The notes under the pieces were generated by a model, which had not been told where the DNA came from, ran no database searches, and worked only from the letters and a program-made list of their open reading frames with translations. A DNA stretch of 64,000 bases from Alloacidobacterium dinghuense (GTDB taxonomy: Bacteria; Acidobacteriota; Terriglobia; Terriglobales; Acidobacteriaceae): the NCBI RefSeq assembly GCF_014274465.1, contig NZ_CP060394.1:4340001-4404000 (forward strand). Direction: 5' to 3'. This document shows, one piece after another, positions 40,789 through 53,254 of this stretch (position 1 is the stretch's first letter; every line of letters starts with the position of its first letter). The translations under genes and the position numbers were made by a program.

Positions 40789-41067
40789 CTAGTTTGGCGT
40801 AGCGGGGAATCTTTCGGCGGAGCGAGCCCGTGCCTTCGCGGCTTCTTCTTCGCGGTTCTTGGGGAGCGCCGTGGTTTCAAGCGCGTGAAGGAGACGGGCT
40901 GAGGCAGAGGCTACCTCCTCGATGGCGGCGTCGAAGGCTGCTTCGTTCGCCTTCGATGGCTTGTTGAAGCCGCTGATCTTGCGAACGAACTGCAGCGAGG
41001 CGGCGCGAATCTCTTCGTCGCTGACGGGCGGGTCGAAGTTGAAGAGGTTTTTGATGTTCCGGCACAT
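40789..41067 (-). CDS. DUF2277 family protein
   Basis: A 92-residue protein with the DUF2277 start MCRNIKNLFNFDPPVSDEEI, then RAASLQFVRKISGFNKPSKA and the helix EAAFDAAIEEVASASARLLH. The family is small, cytosolic and uncharacterised. Length and N-terminus are canonical; the C-terminal ~15 residues are variable. Confidence 0.88.
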   Translation of the reverse strand: MCRNIKNLFNFDPPVSDEEIRAASLQFVRKISGFNKPSKANEAAFDAAIEEVASASARLLHALETTALPKNREEEAAKARARSAERFPATPN

Positions 41068-41124
41068 GGGCTGAGAACCCTCTCTTTTGAGTGTGACCGA
41101 AGGCTCGGCGGCGGGTCAATCTCT

Positions 41125-42174
41125 TCAAGAGGCTTTAGAACTGTCTTTGAGAAGCCTGAGCCGGACAAGGCTTTCGGCAGTCGCGACGAGAGCGTCTTCT
41201 CTGGAACGCGGTGTCCAGCCCAGCATACGCACAGCTTTTGCGTTGGTGGCGTTCTTCACTTTGCCGAGTTCTGGGAGGATCAACTTGATTGCCGGGTCCC
41301 TCAGCGAAGCGAGACGCAAAAGCCAGTTCGGGAGTTCCTTGGTGGGCGCTCTTCTCGCTGGCTCGCCCATCCGGTCTTTGAGAACCTCGGCCATCTCGCG
41401 AATCCACATGAAGTCGCCCGCGGTGGCAAGGAAGCGTTCGCCTTTGGCGGCAGGGTGAGTCATGGCGAGAAGGTGCAGGCTGGCAACGTCGCGCACGTCA
41501 ACAACGCCGAAGTTAAGCTTCGGGCAGCCGGGAAGCGCGCCGTCCATGAGGCGCTGGATCAAGAGAATGGACGCGGAATAATCAGGGCCGAGAACAGGGC
41601 CAAAAACGCCCACCGGATTGACCGTTGAAAGCTCGAGGCGGCCGCCTTCTTTAGCGATGAAGTCCCAGGCGGCGCGCTCGGCCAAAGTCTTCGACTTCGT
41701 GTAGGCCATCAGGTCGTCCCCGTTGGGATCTGTCCAATCGGTCTCGTTGAACGGCCCGTTCCGTGGTTTTTGGCCGTAGCCGATGGCGGCGAAAGACGAT
41801 GTCAGCACGACGCGCTTTACGCCGGTGTCACGAGCGGCGCGCAAAACGCGAAGAGTGCCCTCGCGCGCGGGGATGATGATCTCGTTCTCGTTCTTTGGCA
41901 GGCTTGGCGGAAGGGGCGAGGCGACGTGCAGCACGAAGTCGCAACCGGCGACCGCTTCCGGCCAGCCTGCTTCGGCGGTAAGATCGGCGGCGAAGAAGGA
42001 CAGGCGATCGCCGGGATTAGAGCCGCCGACTTTTAGCATTGCGCGTACCTCTAACTCGCGCTTGAGCGAGCGCACGGTTGTGCGGACGTGATAGCCCACT
42101 TCGAGGAGATGCAGGATGCAATGGGCGCCGATGAAGCCTGATCCGCCGGTGACGAGTACCAGTTCGTTGCTCAT
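41125..42174 (-). CDS. SDR oxidoreductase, dihydroflavonol-reductase/aldehyde-reductase-like
   Basis: A 349-residue extended SDR. It has LVTGGSGFIGAHCILHLLEV, the arginine typical of NADP-preferring members (VRTTVRSLKRELEV), VVLTSSFAAIGYGQ and the catalytic Y-T-K-S-K. Relatives reduce aldehydes or ketones with NADPH. It is divergent from the M18 aminopeptidase gene. The native substrate is unknown. Confidence 0.85.
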   Translation of the reverse strand: MSNELVLVTGGSGFIGAHCILHLLEVGYHVRTTVRSLKRELEVRAMLKVGGSNPGDRLSFFAADLTAEAGWPEAVAGCDFVLHVASPLPPSLPKNENEIIIPAREGTLRVLRAARDTGVKRVVLTSSFAAIGYGQKPRNGPFNETDWTDPNGDDLMAYTKSKTLAERAAWDFIAKEGGRLELSTVNPVGVFGPVLGPDYSASILLIQRLMDGALPGCPKLNFGVVDVRDVASLHLLAMTHPAAKGERFLATAGDFMWIREMAEVLKDRMGEPARRAPTKELPNWLLRLASLRDPAIKLILPELGKVKNATNAKAVRMLGWTPRSREDALVATAESLVRLRLLKDSSKAS

Positions 42175-42260
42175 GTCGATGTTTTGATGAAGGGCCTCTC
42201 AAGCGTGATGCTGATATTTCAGGGGCGAGCATTCGTTCTGGTCTGCTGTATCCTTCCGCT

Positions 42261-43700
42261 ATGTCGACCAGCAAGACTCTTGCATCTGTTCTGCTCCTCT
42301 GCCTCCCTCTCGCGCTTTTCGCACAGGAAGCGATTCCCAGCGATACCGGCACGGTTGCGGCGAAATCGGCGTGGCTCGAGCTGACGCCTGAACAGAAGAC
42401 CGAAGTCATGCGCTTCGCGGAACCTTACAAGGACTATCTGCGCCACGCCAAGTCCGCTGCGCTTTCCGCAGCCACGTTGGCGGCACTCGCGCAACAGAGC
42501 GGCTTCACTCCATTTACTTCGCCCTCGCAGGTCAAGTCCGGCGCCCGGCTCATCATCAACAATCGCGATCGAGCCATTGCATTCGTCGTCATTGGGTCCG
42601 ACCCGATCGAAACCGGCTCGCGCGTCATTGCGGCGCATGAAGATTCGCCGCATATCAATCTCAAGTCTCGTCCGGTGATACAAGCGCCCGGTTCAGTCGC
42701 GCTCTTCAAAACTACACTCTATGGCGGACTCAAGAAATATCAGTGGTCGAATCTTCCTCTGGCGCTCGTTGGCCGCATCGATACGGTGGACGGGCGGCAT
42801 CTTCAGGTGAACATCGGTTTCGCGCCCGGAGATCCCGTCTTCGTGATTGCTGACAGCGCACCGCACTCCGACAGCCAGTTGCGGACCCGGACCTACACGC
42901 AGGTGCTTGGAGGCGAAGAAATGAATCCCGTCGCCGGTTCTATTCCCGGCGATCACTCCACCGTTGCGCAGCAGGTGATGGAGACGCTGCGGCAGCGCTT
43001 CAACATCCACGACGAGGATCTGGTTTCTGCCGAACTCGAACTGGTGCCGGCCACACAGCCAGCCGATGTGGGTCTTGACCTCGGACTGACCGGATCATGG
43101 GGTCAAGATGACAAGCTCTCTTCCTATGTCGCCAGTCGCGCCATTCTTGACCTGAAGGGCACACCGCGTAAGACCGCTCTGGCTTACATTACGAACTTCG
43201 AAGAAGTGGGATCGCCGAACAATACCGGCGCGGGGTCGCAGTTTCTGGATACGCTGTTCACTGAACTCGTCGACGCGCAGAAGCCCCCGGCCACGGATCT
43301 GGCTGTTCGCAACGCTCTGCGCAACGCGGACGTTCTTTCAGCCGATTGCAACGATGGAGTGAACCCGCTCTTCCCGCAGAATTCAGAGGCGTCAAATGCT
43401 GCGGTTGTGGGCTATGGCGTAGCGATCAAAAGATATGGTGCAGGTTTCGACCCAAACTCGGAATTCACCGCGCGGATTCTTCGCGTACTTGACCAGAACC
43501 ACATCGCATGGCAGACGCAGACGCCGAGAGTTGAGGTGGGCGGCGGAGGCACGATTGGCGGCTTTCTTTCGCTGCGCAATATGGAGGTTCTCGACGTAGG
43601 GATTCCGCTTCTCTCAATGCATGCGCCGTATGAGATGTCGTCGAAGGTGGATTTATGGAGCTTTTACCGCTTGATGTCGGCCTTTTATGCGATGGAGTAA
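42261..43700 (+). CDS. Exported M18-family aminopeptidase
   Basis: A 479-residue zinc aminopeptidase of family M18. Metal and catalytic positions are seen in VIAAHEDSPHINLK (His, Asp), NFEEVGSPNNTGAGS (the E-E-V-G-S catalytic Glu pair), LSADCNDGVNP (Asp), GGGGTIGGF and LLSMHAPYEMSSKVD (final His/Glu). The N-terminus MSTSKTLASVLLLCLPLALF is a signal peptide, which is unusual because well-known M18 enzymes are cytosolic. It probably releases amino acids from peptides in the periplasm. Length matches the family (~430 plus leader). Confidence 0.88.
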   Translation: MSTSKTLASVLLLCLPLALFAQEAIPSDTGTVAAKSAWLELTPEQKTEVMRFAEPYKDYLRHAKSAALSAATLAALAQQSGFTPFTSPSQVKSGARLIINNRDRAIAFVVIGSDPIETGSRVIAAHEDSPHINLKSRPVIQAPGSVALFKTTLYGGLKKYQWSNLPLALVGRIDTVDGRHLQVNIGFAPGDPVFVIADSAPHSDSQLRTRTYTQVLGGEEMNPVAGSIPGDHSTVAQQVMETLRQRFNIHDEDLVSAELELVPATQPADVGLDLGLTGSWGQDDKLSSYVASRAILDLKGTPRKTALAYITNFEEVGSPNNTGAGSQFLDTLFTELVDAQKPPATDLAVRNALRNADVLSADCNDGVNPLFPQNSEASNAAVVGYGVAIKRYGAGFDPNSEFTARILRVLDQNHIAWQTQTPRVEVGGGGTIGGFLSLRNMEVLDVGIPLLSMHAPYEMSSKVDLWSFYRLMSAFYAME

Positions 43701-43746
43701 GGCTTTCGATTGAGAGATCGGGCGCTCAGGAAAAGCTCCCAAGTAA

Positions 43747-43775
43747 TTGACCCCAACCCCGATAACAAGTACACT
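43747..43775 (+). promoter_or_regulatory. Candidate rplU-rpmA promoter
   Basis: TTGACC (43747-43752), 17-bp spacer, TACACT (43770-43775), about 150 bases before rplU. Confidence 0.55.
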
Positions 43776-43924
43776 AATTAAGTTTGGCGATCCTGCCCGT
43801 TGCTCTTTAGCGGTGCACTCGGCTCACTGAAGTCTTTGGTTTGAGCATTTGCGCCCCAGGCAAGCATGTATCTGCCCAGCTTTCATAAGTTTACGCGACC
43901 CGGAACATGGGCGCTGGAGGTTCT

Positions 43925-44254
43925 ATGTACGCGGTGATCCGCACTGGTGGTAAGCAGTATCGTGTCGCTCCGGGCGACGTGGTGAAGATTGAGAAGGCAG
44001 CCGCAGACGAAAACGGCACGGTTGAGTTCAGTGATGTGCTGGCCGTTTCCGGCGATGCCGGTTCGGTTGCGAAACCGGGTTCGGCCAAGGTGATTGCCAC
44101 GGTCCTCGGCGAGGGACGCGGCGACAAGATCCTGGTCTTCCACTACAAGCGGAAGAAGCAGTACAAGAAGTTGCAAGGACACCGTCAGGCTTTCACCGAA
44201 GTTCGCATCAACGAGATTCAGGTCGACGGCGCGACCTACAGCGCGCAGAAGTAA
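43925..44254 (+). CDS. rplU: 50S ribosomal protein L21
   Basis: A 109-residue ribosomal protein with the L21 start MYAVIRTGGKQYRVAPGDVV and the core KILVFHYKRKKQYKKLQGHR. The start at 43925 has GGAGG ~7 bases upstream and matches the family start; an upstream in-frame start at 43907 would add MGAGGS and is rejected. It forms the usual operon with rpmA, 51 bp downstream. Confidence 0.97.
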   Translation: MYAVIRTGGKQYRVAPGDVVKIEKAAADENGTVEFSDVLAVSGDAGSVAKPGSAKVIATVLGEGRGDKILVFHYKRKKQYKKLQGHRQAFTEVRINEIQVDGATYSAQK

Positions 44255-44305
44255 GCTGTGCGGCAAATTTTTAGAAGCCGGTCAGGCCGGCGCAAGGATT
44301 AAGAA

Positions 44306-44569
44306 ATGGCACATAAAAAAGGCGGCGGAAGTTCTAATAACGGACGCGACTCTAACGCGCAGCGGCTGGGCGTAAAGGCTTTTGGCGGCGAGTTGGTCAC
44401 CGGCGGATCGATCATCGTCCGGCAGCGCGGCACGCGTCTGAAACCCGGCCTCAACGTCGGCCGCGGCAGCGACGACACACTCTTTGCCAAGATCACCGGC
44501 AAGGTAAAGTTTGTCGACCGCGGGCGCATGGGCCGCTTTGTAGCGGTTGAACCGGTAGCAGCTGAGTAA
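44306..44569 (+). CDS. rpmA: 50S ribosomal protein L27
   Basis: An 87-residue protein starting [40 protein letters not shown], with [16 protein letters not shown]. The N-terminal tail without cleavable extension is the type that reaches the peptidyl-transferase centre. In operon with rplU; a terminator follows. Confidence 0.97.
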   Translation: MAHKKGGGSSNNGRDSNAQRLGVKAFGGELVTGGSIIVRQRGTRLKPGLNVGRGSDDTLFAKITGKVKFVDRGRMGRFVAVEPVAAE

Positions 44570-44587
44570 GCTCGTTTCGCTTAATTG

Positions 44588-44620
44588 GAAAAGGCTGGAG
44601 CATCGTGCTCCGGCCTTTTT
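44588..44620 (+). terminator. Terminator of the rplU-rpmA operon
   Basis: AAAGGCTGGAGCA pairs with TGCTCCGGCCTTT around a TCG loop and is followed by a T-run. Confidence 0.85.
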
Positions 44621-44687
44621 CCGTTGATCGGCAATTACGAACTGCATCCAGGTGAATGCCTGTGGGTGGGATGTGTCGTAAAGGCAA

Positions 44688-44724
44688 GAAAAGAGCCTCG
44701 AAGCTTTTTCGAAGCTCTTTTCGT
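44688..44724. terminator. Bidirectional terminator
   Basis: AAGAGCCTCGAAGC and TTCGAAGCTCTTTT form a hairpin flanked by A-rich and T-rich arms, 17 bases after the stop of the minus-strand membrane-protein gene. Confidence 0.65.
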
Positions 44725-44739
44725 TTCCAAAACTCTTCG

Positions 44740-45591
44740 CTAACCGGTAAGCGAGTTCTTCGCGAGTACGCGGTCGACCACGCTTTCGACGTTTTGCAGG
44801 AAGCCACTCTGGGGAGCAGGTTTCGGAGCGTTCGGCCCGAGCTCGTGGGCTAGATCGTTCCAGAGAAGCGCGGACGATGAAACCGACGTGGCGGTCGGCT
44901 GTTCGAGATGTTCGTGGAAGCCCAGGAAAGCAACCCAAGTAAGCAGAGCCACAACAGTCACGATTCCAGATATCTGCACAGCCCAGTTTCCGATACTGGA
45001 GAAATGGAAAGCGTTCACCATCAGATCCGTGGCCGAGAGCAGGATGAGCCCAACGCAGATGCCGAAGACCCGATTGCGATAGGAAAGTCCAAGTGCGTGA
45101 ATTGAGACGACAAGGAACGCTAGCAGGCAGAGCGCCAGTACGCTGAAGCAGACCGCGATTTCCGTGAAGATCGCAGCCAAGTGGTCGTGTATGGAACTGG
45201 CCGAGGCAAGCGTTACGACGGATGAAAGTGAAAGAACCAAGGACACGACTGCTGCCCACCGGAAACCCGCCAGCCCGAGATGCCTGAGTCCGGGAAGCGG
45301 CGCCATCATGTTGATGAAGATCTCCTGGAGCGCGAAGAACAATGCGACGCAGCCAGCCAAGTAGGTTATCCAGTGAGTATAGAAATAGGTGGAATGCAGT
45401 AGCGGGCTGTCTGATATATGGGCGCGCGACAGTCCCAACATGATGAGTGTGCTGGCCATGCGGATGCCCAGGAAGGCTCCGAACGCGGACAAAGCAGCGT
45501 GTTTTCTTACACGCATGAAGGCCAGGAACGCCGCCGCCCAGAGACAGGGGTCAGCGTAAGTGAGCATGCTCGAGATGGGAGCTAACGCCAT
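44740..45591 (-). CDS. Multi-TM membrane protein of unknown function
   Basis: About 283 residues with seven predicted TM segments (CLWAAAFLAFMRV, LSAFGAFLGIRMASTLIML, WITYLAGCVALFFAL, WAAVVSLVLSLSSVVTL, IAVCFSVLALCLLAFLVV, VFGICVGLILLSATDLMV, ISGIVTVVALLTWVAFLGF) and a cytosolic C-terminus of ~50 residues. The pattern is widespread in Acidobacteria as an uncharacterised membrane protein. The start is uncertain: 45591 (MALAPISSM) is chosen because it gives a canonical first TM, but the frame is open to 45726. Confidence 0.6.
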   Translation of the reverse strand: MALAPISSMLTYADPCLWAAAFLAFMRVRKHAALSAFGAFLGIRMASTLIMLGLSRAHISDSPLLHSTYFYTHWITYLAGCVALFFALQEIFINMMAPLPGLRHLGLAGFRWAAVVSLVLSLSSVVTLASASSIHDHLAAIFTEIAVCFSVLALCLLAFLVVSIHALGLSYRNRVFGICVGLILLSATDLMVNAFHFSSIGNWAVQISGIVTVVALLTWVAFLGFHEHLEQPTATSVSSSALLWNDLAHELGPNAPKPAPQSGFLQNVESVVDRVLAKNSLTG

Positions 45592-45726
45592 GCTGTATTC
45601 CAAGCCAATGTAATTGACGATAGACCGTATGCCCGGGGGGAACAAGACTGACTTTCTACTAAGTAGTAACCTTGAAAAAGTTACTAAAGCTCGTATTGTC
45701 TGACGGATAGAAGCAAAAGCGAGCAA

Positions 45727-48763
<3,037 letters not shown>

Positions 48764-48833
48764 TCTTCATTCTTTGTTTAGGCACGGCGGCTCCTCGCAG
48801 CAACTGCTTCGTGTCTGCCCATGCCGCCAATCC

Positions 48834-50018
48834 TTACATCAGCACCTTCAGCAACAGTTTCAGAACATCCTTGAGCGGCATAACGGTCAGCAGTAGAGGA
48901 GTCATCGGAAGAAGGCTCGCAACCACGAGATGGATGATGGTACGCGGGTCAAGCGGTATGGGCTTCATCTTCTCTACCACGCTAAAACTGTTGCCGAGAT
49001 CCGCCAGCGACTGAATGTCCCCCGTTCCCAGCAGTGGCTCGTTCTCAGGATTCTGGTGCTCAATCCATTTCTTGTGGAACAAGCCCGTGTAGGTCGTCGC
49101 CAGCGTCCCATATTGATGAAGCCCGATGCGCTTTGTTCTGAGCAAGGTTCCAGTAAAGAGAACAAGCGGACCTAACACGATGAGCAAAGCAACGACTACA
49201 TATGTGGCAATCGCCGGGGCGAAGTTCACCAGCGGTGTCTTGCCATACACAACGTCCCTCGCGAGGACGCCCGTAGATCCGACCGAGAATGCGAAGAGAA
49301 TAATTCCGTAAAAGCGCTGGGCGTCGCCCACAAAGCCTAACCCTCCGGCCTGATCCGGATGAGTTGCAAAAAGCTGGATGTCGAGCCTGCGAACACGGGC
49401 GAGAAACTGAAACCAGAGGAAGAGTCGCCAGAGCCATCGAAAGCAGAGGAATTGGTAAAGAGGCACGCTGATTCCGACCAGCCACATGCCTGCCCATGTA
49501 ACCGACTCGCCGCCATCTGTGCTCGTTGCGTACCAACTGGAGACATTCACTGCGGTCTCTCGAAAGGCGACGATAGAAAAAAACCAGGCCAGAACCAGAA
49601 TCACAATTTCCGCTACGATCGAATCGCGCGCCCGCAGAGTGCGATCGACAATGTTGTTGAATCGATCGAAGTCCTTTTCGATCACAACCCCGGAACTGAC
49701 AAAATGCGAAGCGGCTCCCGCCACGCGCGGGCCAACCACGCCCTCGGCCAGAAGGAGCAGGGGAACGGCAAGAAGAAAGCGGGTGTGGGCGCTGAAATCG
49801 TCTACAAAGGAAATGGGCACGGAATGCCCAAAGGCTCTCCCCTGGATCACCGACAAAATCAACAGTGGAAGCCATGTGATGATGGCGCTCAGGAGGGCTC
49901 TTCTTTTCAAGAGAGGAGCATTTTGTTTAACGAGTCCCACGCGTCTTTGAATATTGAACAGCGGGCCGCCCTCCATGAGCAGAAAAGGGCGAGAAGTCAG
50001 ATTCGTATTTTGATTCAC
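48834..50018 (-). CDS. Multi-TM membrane protein of unknown function
   Basis: A 394-residue protein with about seven TM segments (ALLSAIITWLPLLILSVI, FLLAVPLLLLAEGVVGPRV, SIVAEIVILVLAWFFSIVAF, MWLVGISVPLYQFLCFRWLW, FYGIILFAFSVGSTGVLA, IATYVVVALLIVLGPLVLF, IIHLVVASLLPMTPLLLTVM). Conserved-looking loops include DFSAHTRFLLAVP and THPDQAGGLGFVG. I recognise it only as a recurring uncharacterised bacterial membrane protein. Convergent with gyrB. Confidence 0.7.
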   Translation of the reverse strand: MNQNTNLTSRPFLLMEGGPLFNIQRRVGLVKQNAPLLKRRALLSAIITWLPLLILSVIQGRAFGHSVPISFVDDFSAHTRFLLAVPLLLLAEGVVGPRVAGAASHFVSSGVVIEKDFDRFNNIVDRTLRARDSIVAEIVILVLAWFFSIVAFRETAVNVSSWYATSTDGGESVTWAGMWLVGISVPLYQFLCFRWLWRLFLWFQFLARVRRLDIQLFATHPDQAGGLGFVGDAQRFYGIILFAFSVGSTGVLARDVVYGKTPLVNFAPAIATYVVVALLIVLGPLVLFTGTLLRTKRIGLHQYGTLATTYTGLFHKKWIEHQNPENEPLLGTGDIQSLADLGNSFSVVEKMKPIPLDPRTIIHLVVASLLPMTPLLLTVMPLKDVLKLLLKVLM

Positions 50019-50463
50019 GATCCCTCCGGCGAACTACACGCACTACGCTGCCCCGAGCACTAAAACAGCATTCAGGGCGGAACGTAGAATACTGTACCTC
50101 TGTGGTGAACACAGGGCGAACGTTTTCCTAAGGGGAGCGGGCAGAAGGGTTTCTAACTTCTGTCCGGGACAGCAATCCGATTTCAAGGTCTGCAATTCAT
50201 TGCACACTCACCCTTTCCCGAAAGATCGCAAACAGTTGCGACTGGTCTTCAACACCGCCGGTACGGGCGCGTTCCCGGCCTTTGCAAAAAATTAGCTTGT
50301 TTCCTCTGCAGGAAAAAGTGCACAATTTCCCACGCCGGACCAGCATGGAGAGAGTCCCGGCCTTGAACTACCCCAGAGTTCACGAGGATAACTTTGCGGG
50401 TTTCAACTCGGGACCAGGTTTAGGCTTGCCCGATGGAGCAGAACCTGCGCACGAGAGGAAACT
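50019..50463. other. Intergenic region between divergent genes
   Basis: 445 bases without a supported gene. A plus-strand frame from 50282 has no family resemblance. The RBS of the next gene, GAGAGGAAA, is at 50452-50460. No riboswitch was recognised. Confidence 0.4.
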
Positions 50464-51603
50464 ATGCGTGTTCGCCACACCTTCGTTCTGATCATGCTGG
50501 CTTTGATCATGAGCGCTGTTTCTGCCACAGCGCAGTCTGGTTATAGTTACACGACAATCGACTATCCCGCAGCCTTCAATACGGGAGTGTTTGGCATTAA
50601 CAAGAGCGGGCAGACGTCAGGCACGTACTTCGGCAATGACGGAGTGGCGCACGCGTTCATCTGTACATCGGGGAAATTCACCAGCCTCGATTTTCCGAAA
50701 GCCAGTCGCACCTTCGGTTTCGGCATCAACGAGGCTGCGTGGATTGTCGGGTACTACATCGATCCGGACAACAAGATTCATGGTTTTTTGCACGATGCGG
50801 AGAATTTTAGTGCGTTGAACTATCCCAACGCGGTGGCCACCCGCGCATACGGACTGAATGCGTCGGGGCAGATCGTAGGTTCTTATCAGGACGAAAAAAA
50901 TGTTACCCATGGGTATCTGAATCAAGGGGGTAAGTTCACTTCGATCGATTATCCCAACGCAGCCCGGACAGAGGCATTTGGCATCAACAATGCGGGTGTG
51001 ATCGTCGGGAACTACTCCGATGATAGTGGAACGATCCACGGATTTGTGGACAAGGCCGGTGTGCTCACCAGTTTTGATTTCCCTGGAGCTCAGCGCACGA
51101 ACCCATACGGCGTCAACGAGTCAGGCCAGATTGTTGGCAGCTTCAGCGATCACAACAAGAATCATGGATTCATCAATAGCGGGAACGTTCACATCAACTA
51201 CCCGGGAGCGCTTTCTACCTTCGGCTTCGCGTTCAATGATTCGGCGGAGGTTGTTGGTCAATACGTGGACGAGGACAGCGTGGACCACGGATTTCTGGCG
51301 GTGAAAGGAAAAGAGCAGGCACCCCAGATCAGCCTGCGACTGGACCCGGACAACATTACGTCCGGGGTCGGAGCGTTCAAGCTAACTGTGCGTGGAATCG
51401 GCTTTGTTCCGGGATCAATTCTGCAATGGAACGGCATGCCGCGGTCTACGATGTTTCAGGATAGCTCCCACCTGATCGCGAACATTGAGGCTACTGATGT
51501 TGCCACTCCCAATGTTGCTTCCTTAGTTGTTGTAAACCCGGGGCCAAACGGCTCCAAGTCGAATGCAGTTGCCTTCGTTGTCCACACGGGCCCTACGCCT
51601 TAG
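50464..51603 (+). CDS. Secreted HAF-repeat protein with C-terminal IPT/TIG-like domain
   Basis: A 379-residue protein. The signal peptide (MRVRHTFVLIMLALIMSAVS...ATA) is followed by six HAF repeats of ~40 residues (FGINKSGQTSGTYFGNDGVA, HAFICTSGKFTSLDFPKAS and so on), each with a G-x-x-x-G-x-Y/F turn and H-G-F/Y strand, ending with a ~90-residue Ig-like IPT/TIG domain (APQISLRLDPDNITSGVGAF). It is probably cell-surface or extracellular. It shares its repeat type with the truncated gene at the start of the window. Good RBS (GAGAGGAAA) before ATG. Confidence 0.8.
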   Translation: MRVRHTFVLIMLALIMSAVSATAQSGYSYTTIDYPAAFNTGVFGINKSGQTSGTYFGNDGVAHAFICTSGKFTSLDFPKASRTFGFGINEAAWIVGYYIDPDNKIHGFLHDAENFSALNYPNAVATRAYGLNASGQIVGSYQDEKNVTHGYLNQGGKFTSIDYPNAARTEAFGINNAGVIVGNYSDDSGTIHGFVDKAGVLTSFDFPGAQRTNPYGVNESGQIVGSFSDHNKNHGFINSGNVHINYPGALSTFGFAFNDSAEVVGQYVDEDSVDHGFLAVKGKEQAPQISLRLDPDNITSGVGAFKLTVRGIGFVPGSILQWNGMPRSTMFQDSSHLIANIEATDVATPNVASLVVVNPGPNGSKSNAVAFVVHTGPTP

Positions 51604-51663
51604 TTGAGATCTGAGCCCGGCCCGCAGACCCTGCCGCCGTGACTGACGATTATACTTTTCTCG

Positions 51664-53166
51664 ATGACGGGTGAGATTTCACGGCGAGGATTTGTTCAGG
51701 GATGTGCGGGAGTAGCCGTCGCGTCCCTTCTGCGGGGAAATGCATTGGCTGCTGTCGATCTTGCGCACGATTCCAATCGTCCGCAATTTCATCTGCTGCC
51801 TGCGGCCAACTGGATGAACGATCCAAACGGACCGATCTTCTGGAAGGGCAAGTATCACATGTTCTTCCAGTACAACCCGCACGCCGCCATGTGGGGAGAC
51901 ATGCACTGGGCGCACTCGATGAGCCCGGACATGGTTCACTGGCAGCATCTGCCGATGGCGTTGGCTCCGACCAAGGGAGGGCCGGATGAGGAGGGTTGTT
52001 TCAGCGGAAGCGCTGTCGTCCTCAACGGTGTGCCCACTTTTCTCTACACGGGAGTCAAGAGTGTCAGCGCAAACGAGGCTACGCTAAGCGATGGACATCA
52101 CAATTTCCGCGAGACGCAGTGCCTGGCGACTTCAAGCGATGCGGACCTGAGGACATGGCAGAAGCTACCACAACCGGTTTTGCCTTCGCCCCCGGCGGGG
52201 ATGAAGATCACAGGCTTTCGTGACCCTTGTCTTTGGCAGGAAGATGATGCCTGGTACATGGGCATCGGCTCCGGTATTCGTAACCAGGGTGGTTGCGTAT
52301 TGCTTTACCGATCGGCTGATTTGCGGCGGTGGGAATATCTGCATCCGCTGGTGAGCGGTGAATGGAACGGCAAGGCGGCCGGCGATCCAGTAGACAGCGG
52401 AGAGATGTGGGAGTGCCCGGATTTCTTTCGACTGGGTCAAAAGCATGTGCTGCTCTATTCGACCGAGCGCAAGGTCTTTTGGATGGCGGGCGAGTATGAC
52501 GCGATGGAGCATCGCTTTACTTCGCAACAAAAAGGTGTACTCGATTACGGCCCGCGTGCCTACTACGCTCCGAAGACCATGCTGGATAAGAATGGAAACC
52601 GCATTCTGTGGGGCTGGATTCCGGAGACGCGGCCAGAAGCGGAGTATTCGCGCGCGGGCTGGGCGGGGATGATGTCTCTGCCTCGCGTCCTGACGCTTGA
52701 TGCAAATGGTCAGCTGGAGATGAAGGTGCTGCCCCGCGTTCAGGATTTGCGCAGCGGCGACCCTGTGCAGCCTCAGAGCGGCGAGGATCGCACCGTGTGG
52801 CCACTGCTGGACCTGAGCGCCGAAGCGGAGTTGTGGGTGCAGCCGTTGCGTGGGCCCGTTCATTTGACGATCGGAACCGAGGCCACGCCAGCGGTTCATT
52901 TCCATCTCGACGCGACGCATGGCACGCTTACATACAACGCGCAGACGGTTGGAACAGTTCTGCCTCAGGGACAGATGCGGGTGTCCCTGTATCTGGACGG
53001 CTCAGTTCTCGAACTCTTTGTGAATGACAAGCTTGCTCACACGAGCCGTCTCTACGATCTTGACCGCGAACACACGATGCTGACGATCACCGATCCCGGC
53101 AGCGCCGTCTCCGATGCATTTCTGTGGCGAATACAGCCTATCTCATCCAATCGGCTGACAACTTGA
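51664..53166 (+). CDS. Glycoside hydrolase family 32 (beta-fructosidase/levanase type)
   Basis: A 500-residue enzyme of GH32 with a twin-arginine signal (SRRGFVQGCAGVAVASLL). The catalytic residues of the five-bladed propeller are all present: nucleophile in WMNDPNGP, transition-state Asp in FRDPCLW and acid/base Glu in MWECPDFF. A C-terminal beta-sandwich follows from ~residue 340. It hydrolyses fructosyl linkages (sucrose, levan or inulin) outside the cytoplasm. It is 60 bp after the HAF gene and 88 bp before the Tat-exported amidase. Confidence 0.93.
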   Translation: MTGEISRRGFVQGCAGVAVASLLRGNALAAVDLAHDSNRPQFHLLPAANWMNDPNGPIFWKGKYHMFFQYNPHAAMWGDMHWAHSMSPDMVHWQHLPMALAPTKGGPDEEGCFSGSAVVLNGVPTFLYTGVKSVSANEATLSDGHHNFRETQCLATSSDADLRTWQKLPQPVLPSPPAGMKITGFRDPCLWQEDDAWYMGIGSGIRNQGGCVLLYRSADLRRWEYLHPLVSGEWNGKAAGDPVDSGEMWECPDFFRLGQKHVLLYSTERKVFWMAGEYDAMEHRFTSQQKGVLDYGPRAYYAPKTMLDKNGNRILWGWIPETRPEAEYSRAGWAGMMSLPRVLTLDANGQLEMKVLPRVQDLRSGDPVQPQSGEDRTVWPLLDLSAEAELWVQPLRGPVHLTIGTEATPAVHFHLDATHGTLTYNAQTVGTVLPQGQMRVSLYLDGSVLELFVNDKLAHTSRLYDLDREHTMLTITDPGSAVSDAFLWRIQPISSNRLTT

Positions 53167-53254
53167 ATTCACCAGCCTCACGAAATGCTCTTGTCTGTGA
53201 GGCTCGGTCGGTATACTTCCCTTTCGCGATCTTTTTTGGAGGCTACCGTCCACT

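Noticed and set aside
43907-43924. N-terminal extension MGAGGS of L21
   Set aside because: GGAGG before the ATG at 43925 and the family start both support the shorter form.
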